Shown here piece after piece: positions 8,031-14,442 of a stretch of DNA of 33,061 nt; within the stretch, counting starts at the first letter, position 1; each line of letters starts with the position of its first letter. The translations under genes were made by a program, and so were the position numbers. The notes below the pieces were generated by a model. It searched no databases. It saw only the letters and a list, made by a program, of their open reading frames with translations, and was not told the DNA's origin. The stretch is from the NCBI RefSeq assembly GCF_041224595.1, contig NZ_JBGFGN010000089.1:1-33061 (forward strand). The letters run 5' to 3'. This DNA comes from Donghicola sp041224595. Its GTDB lineage: Bacteria > Pseudomonadota > Alphaproteobacteria > Rhodobacterales > Rhodobacteraceae.

Positions 8031-9053
8031 TTAGTTCTTCGACTTGTCGACCATCTTGCCGGCCGAGATCCAAGGCATCATTTCGCGCAGCTTGGCACCG
8101 GTTGCTTCGATCAGGTGCTCGTCGTTTGCACGGCGCGATGCTTTCAGGGTGGGCTGGCCCACAGCGTTTTCCAGCATGAAGTCGCGAACGAACTTGCCCT
8201 GCTGAATGTCGGTCAGGACCTCTTTCATCGCCGCTTTGGTCTGCTCGTAGGGCAGGATGCGCGGGCCGGTGACGTACTGGCCGAACTCTGCAGTGTTCGA
8301 GATCGAGTAGTCCATGTTCGCGATGCCGCCTTCGTAGATCAGGTCCACGATCAGCTTCACTTCGTGCAGACACTCGAAGTACGCCATTTCGGGCGCGTAG
8401 CCAGCTTCAACCAGAGTTTCAAAGCCGCAACGGATCAGCTCTACCAGACCGCCGCACAGAACTGCCTGCTCGCCGAACAGGTCGGTTTCGCACTCTTCGC
8501 GGAAGTTGGTTTCGATGATGCCCGAACGGCCGCCACCGATAGCCGAGCAGTACGACAGACCGGTTTCCAGCGCTTTGCCAGTTGCGTCGTTGTGTACCGC
8601 GACCAGGCAGGGCACGCCGCCGCCTTTGGTGTATTCGCCGCGCACGGTGTGGCCGGGGCCCTTGGGTGCCATCATGATGACGTCAACGCCTTCGGGCGCT
8701 TCGATCAGGCCAAAGTGAACGTTCAGGCCGTGGGCGAATGCGATCGCTGCGCCGGGCTTGATGTTGTCTTTGACGTATTTCTTGTAGGTCTCTGCCTGAA
8801 GTTCGTCGGGCATGGTGAACATGATGACATCGCACCATGCTGCTGCTTCGGCGATACCCATGACCTGCAGGCCTTCGGCTTCGCATTTCTTGGCCGAGGG
8901 CGAGCCTTCGCGCAGAGCGATGGCAACGTTCTTGGCGCCCGAGTCGCGCAGGTTCAGCGCGTGTGCGTGGCCCTGAGAGCCGTAGCCCAGAATCGCCACT
9001 TTCTTTTCTTTGATCAGGTTAACGTCGCAATCGCGGTCGTAGTAAACGCGCAT
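8031..9053 (-). CDS. ilvC: Ketol-acid reductoisomerase (NADP+)
   Basis: IlvC performs the second common step of valine, leucine and isoleucine synthesis: Mg-dependent alkyl migration and NADPH reduction of acetolactate or acetohydroxybutyrate. The 340-aa length fits the short class I form. The NADPH Rossmann loop GYGSQGHAHALNLRDSG is at residues ~24-40, followed by ALREGSPS. The active site includes APKGPGHTVRGEY and the metal ligands in the C-terminal knot (DLFGEQAVLCGG, FECLHEVKLIVDLIYEGG, SNTAEFG). The start has a clear GGAGA ribosome site (AGCGAGGAGAATTTCG then ATG). It is divergent from two Lrp-type regulators, which are natural candidates to control it, and ends at a strong terminator. 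Confidence 0.98.
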   Translation of the reverse strand: MRVYYDRDCDVNLIKEKKVAILGYGSQGHAHALNLRDSGAKNVAIALREGSPSAKKCEAEGLQVMGIAEAAAWCDVIMFTMPDELQAETYKKYVKDNIKPGAAIAFAHGLNVHFGLIEAPEGVDVIMMAPKGPGHTVRGEYTKGGGVPCLVAVHNDATGKALETGLSYCSAIGGGRSGIIETNFREECETDLFGEQAVLCGGLVELIRCGFETLVEAGYAPEMAYFECLHEVKLIVDLIYEGGIANMDYSISNTAEFGQYVTGPRILPYEQTKAAMKEVLTDIQQGKFVRDFMLENAVGQPTLKASRRANDEHLIEATGAKLREMMPWISAGKMVDKSKN

Positions 9054-9130
9054 CGAAATTCTCCTCGCTTGGGTGTTCGTTGGCGACCTTATCGCATGAA
9101 AGTTCTGTGGATGCGCTTTTAAACTCGCGT

Positions 9131-9172
9131 GATTTTTGCCATGAAGTGAAAAATCTATTCGTCAAAATTTGA
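9131..9172. promoter_or_regulatory. Candidate Lrp/AsnC operator between ilvC and lrp pair
   Basis: Two AT-rich dyads lie in the 134-base divergent gap. GATTTTT (9131-9137) and AAAAATC (9149-9155) are perfect inverted repeats with an 11-nt spacer. TCAAAATTTGA (9162-9172) is an 11-bp palindrome, 15 nt before the first regulator's ATG. AT-rich dyads of this kind are typical Lrp/AsnC targets. Binding is inferred from form and location. Confidence 0.45.
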
Positions 9173-9187
9173 GTGAGTGAGAAGATC

Positions 9188-9643
9188 ATGCTCGACGATA
9201 CCGATAGACGCGTTCTGCGCCTTTTTCAGGCAGACCCGTCCATTTCCACAGCAGAGCTGGCGGAAAGAGCAGGGATAAGTGCGGGGGCATGCTGGCGCAG
9301 ACTTGAAAAACTGCGCAGCACCGGAGTGATCAAAGGGGTCGAGGCAGTGATCGACTGGCGTGCCTTGGGCTACGAGGTCGAGGTGTCCTTGCGCGTCGTT
9401 CTAGACAAAACCGTCCCCCGAGCGTTCGAGGATTTCAGCGCCGCCGCCCGCGAGGTGCCAGAGGTGCTGGAAATCCAGAGCTTCCTTGGCCGCGTGGACC
9501 TTCGCCTGTCCCTGATTGCCCGCGATATGCCGCACTATCAGCAGCTGTATCGCGACCGCATTCTAACACTGCCCCACATCGTCGATATCGAAGCCCTGAT
9601 GCACGTCGCCCGTATCCAGAGCCAAGGGACCTTGCCGATATGA
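9188..9643 (+). CDS. Lrp/AsnC-family transcriptional regulator, first of pair
   Basis: This 151-aa protein has an N-terminal winged helix-turn-helix (LDDTDRRVLRLFQADPSIS, then TAELAERAGISAGACWRRLEKL, about 2-60) and a C-terminal RAM effector-binding domain (about 65-145). Lrp/AsnC proteins are dimers or octamers that respond to amino acids. A GTG at 9173 would add five residues; I chose the ATG at 9188 because GTGAGAAG lies just ahead and family members begin near LDxxDRRIL. It overlaps the next lrp-type gene by 4 bases (ATGA), so the two are translationally coupled. Divergence from ilvC suggests control of branched-chain amino-acid synthesis; the effector cannot be read from the sequence. 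Confidence 0.93.
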   Translation: MLDDTDRRVLRLFQADPSISTAELAERAGISAGACWRRLEKLRSTGVIKGVEAVIDWRALGYEVEVSLRVVLDKTVPRAFEDFSAAAREVPEVLEIQSFLGRVDLRLSLIARDMPHYQQLYRDRILTLPHIVDIEALMHVARIQSQGTLPI

Positions 9644-10101
9644 TTGACCTTGATGATCTGGACCTGAAGATCCTGCACGCCCTGTCCCAAGACGCGACCC
9701 TCAGCGCAGGGGCTATAGGACGCCGCTTTGGCCTGTCCCAACCCGCAGCGTGGCGCCGAGTTAAACGCCTGTGGTCCGAGGGCGTATTGTCCCACCGCCG
9801 TCTGGTATTGGATCACGAGGCACTGGGCTTCGGCGTGACCGTCTTTCTTGGCGTCAAGCTGGCCACCAAAGGACGCGTCAGTCTTGAGGATTTCGAGCGC
9901 GCGGTAACGGCGGTGCCAGAGGTGCAGACGGTCGAGCACATTCTCGGGGTCTATGACTATCGCCTACGCATTGTGGCGCGGGATATCAGTGACTTTGAAC
10001 GGGTGCTGCGTCGGCGGATCATGGCACTGCCCGGTGTGGGGGATGTCGAGGCCAACGTCCTGCTCAGCGAAGAGCGTCTACCGGGGCCTCTAGGCGGATA
10101 G
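9640..10101 (+). CDS. Lrp/AsnC-family transcriptional regulator, second of pair
   Basis: This 153-aa protein repeats the layout of the gene before it: winged helix-turn-helix (IDLDDLDLKILHALSQDATLS, recognition region GLSQPAAWRRVKRLWSEGV) and RAM domain (VTVFLGVKL through LPGVGDVEANVLL). It starts inside the stop codon of the first gene (ATGA overlap at 9640-9643). The pair are clearly homologous but diverged, which suggests an old duplication and perhaps a hetero-oligomer. A short stem, GGGGCCT (10083-10089) with AGGCTCC (10100-10106), and a GAGTATTT tail at the 3' end look like the transcript end. Confidence 0.92.
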   Translation: MIDLDDLDLKILHALSQDATLSAGAIGRRFGLSQPAAWRRVKRLWSEGVLSHRRLVLDHEALGFGVTVFLGVKLATKGRVSLEDFERAVTAVPEVQTVEHILGVYDYRLRIVARDISDFERVLRRRIMALPGVGDVEANVLLSEERLPGPLGG

Positions 10102-10166
10102 GCTCCGACAGTGAGTATTTAAGACAAAGCAGAAAGGGCAGGCTTCTTTTTGCTAAAAATACTCAT
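10083..10166. terminator. Terminator with two facing GAGTATTT tails
   Basis: A 7-bp stem with one wobble, GGGGCCT (10083-10089) and AGGCTCC (10100-10106), is followed on plus by GTGAGTATTTAAGACAAAG (from 10111). A second copy lies on minus at 10165-10144 (TGAGTATTTTTAGCAAAAAG). TGAGTATTT (10112-10120) and AAATACTCA (10157-10165) are perfect inverted repeats, so the whole piece can fold as one imperfect hairpin. Confidence 0.5.
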
Positions 10167-10289
10167 GGCTCGAGGTCACCACCCGCGCAGGCCCCGAAGT
10201 TGCACACCACTGCATGCAAAAGTATTCCTCGCCACTCCTTGGACGGGCCGCTACTGATTTCATCAGAAGGTTTCGAGAAGGAGAGAGCC

Positions 10290-11414
10290 GTGGCGTTGCT
10301 TGATAGTGTTGATCCAAATGGTCTGGACGAGTTTTCGGTGGTCTTCACGGACCGGTCGCTGAACCATATGTCCGCGCAATTTCAAGGCGTGATGAACGAC
10401 ATCTCTTCGATGCTCAAAGAAGTTTACAAGGCGGACGGCGTTGCCATCGTGCCCGGGGGCGGCACCTACGGGATGGAGGCGGTCGCACGCCAGTTTGCCA
10501 AAGGCTCCAAAGTTCTGGTGGTACGCAATGGCTGGTTCTCTTTCCGGTGGAGCCAGATTGTGGACGCAGGCGATCTGGCGTCCGAGACGATCGTGATGAA
10601 GGCACGCCAGCAAGGCAATGAAACGACTGCGCCTTTTGCCCCTGCGCCGATTGAAGAGGTGGTCGCAAAAATCCGCGAAGAGAAGCCCGACGTGGTCTTT
10701 GCCCCGCACGTGGAAACCTCGGCTGGGGTGATCCTGCCTGACAGCTATATCAAGGCGCTGGCTGAAGCTGCCCACGAGGTCGGCGCGCTGATGGTGCTGG
10801 ACTGCATCGCCAGTGGCTGCATCTGGGTCGACATGAAGGCGACCGGCGTGGACGTGCTGGTCTCTGCTCCGCAGAAGGGCTGGTCGTCGACCCCGTCCGC
10901 GGGTTTGGTGATGCTAGGGGAGCGCGCGATTGCAAAGCTGGAAGAGACGACGTCGGACAGCTTTGCCGTGGACCTGAAGAAGTGGTTCCAGATCATGGAG
11001 GCCTACGAGAATGGCGGCCATGCCTATCACGCTACCATGCCAACGGATTCCTTGCTGGCCTTCCGCGATACCATGGCTGAAACGCGCGCTTATGGCTTCG
11101 AGCGTTTGCGCGAGGCGCAATGGGCGCTGGGGAATGGGGTTCGTGAACTCTTGGCGAAGCGCGGGGTCAAGTCGGTCGCAGCCGACGGATTTGGCGCGCC
11201 GGGCGTCGTGGTCAGCTACACGGATGATCCCGAGGTGCAGTCGGGTCGTGCTTTTGTTGCGAATGGCACCCAGATCGCGGCGGGCGTTCCGCTGCAATGT
11301 GACGAACCGCAGGGGTTCTCGACCTTCCGTCTGGGGCTGTTCGGATTGGATAAACTCTATGATGTGCCCGCGACGATTGAGCGTCTGACACGGGCGCTGG
11401 ACGCGGCGCTGTAA
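10290..11414 (+). CDS. Class V PLP-dependent aminotransferase
   Basis: This 374-aa enzyme has the class V fold, related to alanine/serine-glyoxylate aminotransferases. The PLP phosphate loop region is VPGGGTYGMEAVARQF (about 50-65). The PLP-contacting Asp is in ALMVLDCIASG, and the Schiff-base Lys is in SAPQKGWSSTP (K196). The C-terminal domain has the substrate-side FSTFRLGLFG with Arg. An upstream ATG at 10200 would add 30 residues unlike the family. GTG at 10290 is preferred, because AAGGAGAG (10278-10285) precedes it by 4 bases. It converges on the UbiH-like gene with 18 bases between. Substrates cannot be decided; glyoxylate- or pyruvate-linked transamination is the family's usual role. 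Confidence 0.85.
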   Translation: MALLDSVDPNGLDEFSVVFTDRSLNHMSAQFQGVMNDISSMLKEVYKADGVAIVPGGGTYGMEAVARQFAKGSKVLVVRNGWFSFRWSQIVDAGDLASETIVMKARQQGNETTAPFAPAPIEEVVAKIREEKPDVVFAPHVETSAGVILPDSYIKALAEAAHEVGALMVLDCIASGCIWVDMKATGVDVLVSAPQKGWSSTPSAGLVMLGERAIAKLEETTSDSFAVDLKKWFQIMEAYENGGHAYHATMPTDSLLAFRDTMAETRAYGFERLREAQWALGNGVRELLAKRGVKSVAADGFGAPGVVVSYTDDPEVQSGRAFVANGTQIAAGVPLQCDEPQGFSTFRLGLFGLDKLYDVPATIERLTRALDAAL

Positions 11415-11432
11415 ACGCGCCGCGACGGGGGC

Positions 11433-12635
11433 TTAGCGCATGCCGAGCCCCAATTGCATCAGCGTCTTCCGCACGGGTGCCAGAGAATAGAGCGCGTTCA
11501 GTCCCGCCGCGCGCAAGTCGCGCAGGGGCTGGGCCGACAGTTGCGACGTGCGGTTCAACAGATCAATGCCGGTGACTCGGGCCAGCACCTCTGGGTGGCG
11601 GCGACGGTGATAGCGTTGCAGCATCTGGGGCGATCCGATGTTGGCGGGGTCGGCCTTGGCCAAGTCCAGCAGGCACCGCTGATCGGCCAGCGACATATTC
11701 AAACCTTGGGCGCCGATGGGGGGCACGACGTGTGCGGCCTCTGCCACCAGCGCGGTGCGGGCGCCGTACATCTGGTCTGCCCACTGGCTGATGATTGGCC
11801 AGACGGTCCGGCGCGACGCCAGCGTCAGCGGGCCAAGGATCTGGCAGGATCGTTCGTTCATGGCTGCTTCGAAGTCTGCTTCGGGCAGGTTGAACAGGCG
11901 CATCGCCTCTGGCCCGTCTTCCATCCACACGATCGCGGAACTGGGGCGTCCCTCGTAGTCGGGCAGCGGCACCAAGGTAAACGGCCCGCCGGAGCGGTGA
12001 ATCTCGGTCGAGACATTTTCGTGGGGCAGGGGGTGCGTGACTGCAAAGGCCAGCGCCTTTTGTCCGTAGCGGCGGGTTTTGACAGGGATGTTCAACGCCT
12101 TGCGCACGGGAGAATTGCGGCCATCTGCGGCGACCAGCATACGGCATTGTGCCACGGTGCCGTCGCTCAGCCGAACGCGTGCATGATCGGTGCGGGTTAA
12201 AACGCCCGCAGTGCCCACGCCGGGGCGGAAAGTGACAGTCTCCATCCCCTGCAGATGCGCGACCATCTCGCGGCGCAAGAGCCAGTTGGGCAGGTTCCAG
12301 CCAAAGGGTTGATCCGAAATCTCGGACGCCACGAAATCCTTGGTTACGCGGGGCTCGGCCACTTCGCCGCCCGCGTCGATGATACGCATGACGTCCAGCG
12401 GCATCGCCTCGGCGTCCAGACGGTCCCACAGGCCCGCTTCTTCGAGCAAGAGCCGCCCCGGCTGTAGAATCGCCGTTGTGCGCAGGTCGGACCCTTCGGC
12501 GTTGCGATCTGTGATGGGGGGCTGGGGGTCCACGCAAAGAACGGTGAAACCCGCAGATCCGAAGGCCGCAGCGGCGCTTAGGCCAGCAACGCCGCCTCCG
12601 GATACAATGATGTCGTAGCTTTGGAATGTCGTCAT
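11433..12635 (-). CDS. UbiH/UbiF/VisC-family FAD monooxygenase
   Basis: This 400-aa flavoprotein belongs to the family that hydroxylates the ring of ubiquinone precursors. The FAD Rossmann motif is VSGGGVAGLSAAAAFGSAG (about 11-29). The second FAD site reads EAAHVVPPIGAQGLNMSLAD (about 298-317), matching the family's GDAAHxxxPxxGQGxN, with E-A in place of G-D. The middle motif VAADGRNSPVRK (the DG segment) is present near residue 170. AAGGAGAG lies 5 bases ahead of the ATG. Most Roseobacters carry more than one such protein, and position-specificity (C5 or C6) cannot be read here, so I do not assign ubiH. The small membrane protein upstream, on the same strand with a 58-base gap, may share its transcript. 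Confidence 0.88.
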   Translation of the reverse strand: MTTFQSYDIIVSGGGVAGLSAAAAFGSAGFTVLCVDPQPPITDRNAEGSDLRTTAILQPGRLLLEEAGLWDRLDAEAMPLDVMRIIDAGGEVAEPRVTKDFVASEISDQPFGWNLPNWLLRREMVAHLQGMETVTFRPGVGTAGVLTRTDHARVRLSDGTVAQCRMLVAADGRNSPVRKALNIPVKTRRYGQKALAFAVTHPLPHENVSTEIHRSGGPFTLVPLPDYEGRPSSAIVWMEDGPEAMRLFNLPEADFEAAMNERSCQILGPLTLASRRTVWPIISQWADQMYGARTALVAEAAHVVPPIGAQGLNMSLADQRCLLDLAKADPANIGSPQMLQRYHRRRHPEVLARVTGIDLLNRTSQLSAQPLRDLRAAGLNALYSLAPVRKTLMQLGLGMR

Positions 12636-12693
12636 GGGATCTCTCCTTGCCCCATGACATAGGGCGTTTCCGCCCGAAGGTCCAAGCGACAGT

Positions 12694-12945
12694 TTAGCCG
12701 CGTGTGATGAGCAGCAGGATCACCCACATCACGGGCACAAATGCGACCGCAGGCAGGTAAAGCGCGGGGATGCCCCACGTCATCACAGCGGCGGCCCATA
12801 GGCTCAGAACAGCGACGAGCAGGTACCAGATGTTGTCTTTGTCGCCGTGGAGCAGGTCCTTGGCAATCCAGCCGATCACGGGAATCGACAGAAAAATGCG
12901 CATCAGAACGCCGGGCTGGGTGGGGGTGCTGGTGATGTCAGCCAT
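12694..12945 (-). CDS. Small membrane protein, unknown function
   Basis: This 83-aa protein has a soluble N-terminus, a weak hydrophobic stretch (MRIFLSIPVIGWIAKDLL, 15-32) and then two clear membrane segments (about 41-59 and 63-81). The ATG follows AAGGAGTCC-like bases (minus strand of 12947-12957: TTAAGGAGTCCT is read on plus as ggagtcctt's complement region), so the ribosome site is not certain. I do not recognise a family. Its codon use and GC match the neighbours. It lies between the HAD phosphatase and the UbiH-like gene on the same strand. A 5-bp GGGCG-GAAA-CGCCC hairpin (12661-12675) follows it. Confidence 0.6.
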   Translation of the reverse strand: MADITSTPTQPGVLMRIFLSIPVIGWIAKDLLHGDKDNIWYLLVAVLSLWAAAVMTWGIPALYLPAVAFVPVMWVILLLITRG

Positions 12946-13031
12946 ATTAAGGAGTCCTTTGGATAAATGATTTGACCCCTAGGTATGTTTTCCATGACTG
13001 GTGCGCGATTGTCCTCTTTGACGCAGTGCGA

Positions 13032-13676
13032 CTATTTGAGCCGCGACAAAAAGTCAGTCAGATCAACGGTGTGGTGGTGGATGTGATCGGCTGCGTGCGG
13101 CTCTGGCGCGACGTGGACGGTGCGCATCCCGATGGCATGGGGCACGGCCAGATTGCGCGGGTCATCCTCGAACATGGCAGCGGTCGCGGGGGATAGGTTG
13201 TCTTTGGCAAACACCGCGTCAAACGCAGCAGCCTCGGGCTTGGGGCGGTAGTTCGCGTGTTCGATCCCGTAGACCGCATCGAATAGGCCCTCCAATCCGC
13301 GCGCCTGCAAAACCTGCTCGGCATAGGGCGCAGAGCCGTTCGTATAGACGATCTTGCGCCCCGGCAGGTCGCGGATGTGGCCCGCTAGGGCCGCGTCGGG
13401 CTCTAGAACGGTAAAGTCGATGTCGTGCACGTGGTCCAAGAACGGGTCCGGCTCGATGCTGTACTCTGCCATCAAACCCGCGAGGGTGGTGCCGTGTAGC
13501 GCCCAATAGGTCTTGCGTAGGCGGTCCGCCTCGTCTCGTGAGACGCCGAGTTTGCCCATAACGTAATCGACCATCCGCTTTTCGATCTGATCGAAAAGTC
13601 GGAAATGTGGGGGATACAGGGTGTTGTCGAGGTCGAACACCCAAGTATCCACATGCTTGAAATCCTGACGTGGCAT
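13032..13676 (-). CDS. HAD-family pyrimidine 5'-nucleotidase-like phosphatase
   Basis: This 214-aa protein is a HAD hydrolase of the Sdt1/pyrimidine 5'-nucleotidase type. Motif I is VFDLDNTLYPP (about 13-23, with both catalytic Asp), motif II is VYTNGS (about 109-114), motif III Lys is in YRPKPEAAAF, and motif IV is MFEDDPRNLAVP. The helical cap lies between motifs I and II. Such enzymes dephosphorylate UMP/CMP or related compounds in the cytoplasm; the substrate here is not fixed by sequence. The ATG is at 13676. A divergent GntR-type gene starts 115 bases away. The C-terminus has a His-rich stretch (ADHIHHHTVD). Confidence 0.85.
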   Translation of the reverse strand: MPRQDFKHVDTWVFDLDNTLYPPHFRLFDQIEKRMVDYVMGKLGVSRDEADRLRKTYWALHGTTLAGLMAEYSIEPDPFLDHVHDIDFTVLEPDAALAGHIRDLPGRKIVYTNGSAPYAEQVLQARGLEGLFDAVYGIEHANYRPKPEAAAFDAVFAKDNLSPATAAMFEDDPRNLAVPHAIGMRTVHVAPEPHAADHIHHHTVDLTDFLSRLK

Positions 13677-13747
13677 GGGTTTCCCCTAGCCGATCTGCGG
13701 CGCTTTGCCCATAACCTATAGAACACAGTGGGTTGATCCAACGGTGC

Positions 13748-13767
13748 GCGCCAGCTTAGGTTGGCGC
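13748..13767. promoter_or_regulatory. Candidate operator of the GntR regulator
   Basis: GCGCCA (13748-13753) and TGGCGC (13762-13767) form a perfect dyad with an 8-nt spacer, 24 bases before the GTG start of the GntR gene. FadR-type regulators commonly bind such dyads at their own promoters. Assignment is by form and place only. Confidence 0.3.
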
Positions 13768-13791
13768 ATTGAGTTGTAAGGGGGGCTGCAA

Positions 13792-14442
13792 GTGGCAGAG
13801 GACAAGAACCAGAACAAAGACGCCTACACGCTGATTCTGGATGCGATTGATACGGGCGTGTATCGTCCGGGCGACCGTCTTGTCGAAAGCGAACTTGCGG
13901 AACGTTTCGGGGTGTCACGCACCCCGATCCGAGAGGCGTTGCAGCGCCTTGAGACCCAGTCCCTGCTGACACGGGACGGGCGGTCGATGATTGTGGCGTC
14001 CTTGGATCACAACCAGCTGGCCGAGCTATATGTCGTCCGGTCTGAACTAGAAGCACTGGCGGCGCGGCTTGCGGCTCGCCACGCGACGGAAGAAGAGATC
14101 CGTGTTCTACAAGATATGGTCGAGGCAGACCGCGCCCTGATCGGAAATCCGGCGGCTCTGGCCCGGGCCAACCGGCGCTTCCACCGTCAGGTTCACTTGG
14201 CCTCTCATAACCGCTATTTGTTCCAGCAGCTTGATCTGGTGTACCGCACCATGGCGCTGATGGCGACGACGTCACTGGCAGCCGAGGGGCGATCCGAGAT
14301 CGCAATCAAAGAACATGATCAGATCGTTAGAGCGATTGCTGCGGGCGATGGAGATGCTGCCTACGCTGCACTCAAGTCCCACATTTCCAAGGCATTTGTG
14401 ACCCGGTTGAAGTCGGACGCAGCGGCTGCGGAAAAGGGTTAG
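13792..14442 (+). CDS. GntR-family regulator, FadR (FCD) subfamily
   Basis: This 216-aa protein has an N-terminal winged helix (about 8-75; recognition region ERFGVSRTPIREALQRLETQSLL) and an all-helical FCD effector domain (about 85-205), where NRRFHRQVHLASHN carries the usual metal/ligand His. FCD regulators sense carboxylic acids or sugars. The GTG start is preceded by AAGGGGGG. It is divergent from the HAD gene, and its stop TAG shares bases with the stop of the converging glycosyltransferase gene (TTAG, 14439-14442). Its target is not obvious; no catabolic operon lies nearby. Confidence 0.92.
   Translation: MAEDKNQNKDAYTLILDAIDTGVYRPGDRLVESELAERFGVSRTPIREALQRLETQSLLTRDGRSMIVASLDHNQLAELYVVRSELEALAARLAARHATEEEIRVLQDMVEADRALIGNPAALARANRRFHRQVHLASHNRYLFQQLDLVYRTMALMATTSLAAEGRSEIAIKEHDQIVRAIAAGDGDAAYAALKSHISKAFVTRLKSDAAAAEKG

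Noticed and set aside
7977..9122. 381-codon open frame on plus across ilvC
   Set aside because: It lies fully antisense to a clear ilvC and has no ribosome site or family match; high GC produces long antisense frames.
11563..12660. 365-codon frame on minus overlapping the UbiH-like gene in another frame
   Set aside because: Arg/Pro-rich, low-complexity translation typical of an out-of-frame GC-rich reading; the UbiH frame carries the FAD motifs.
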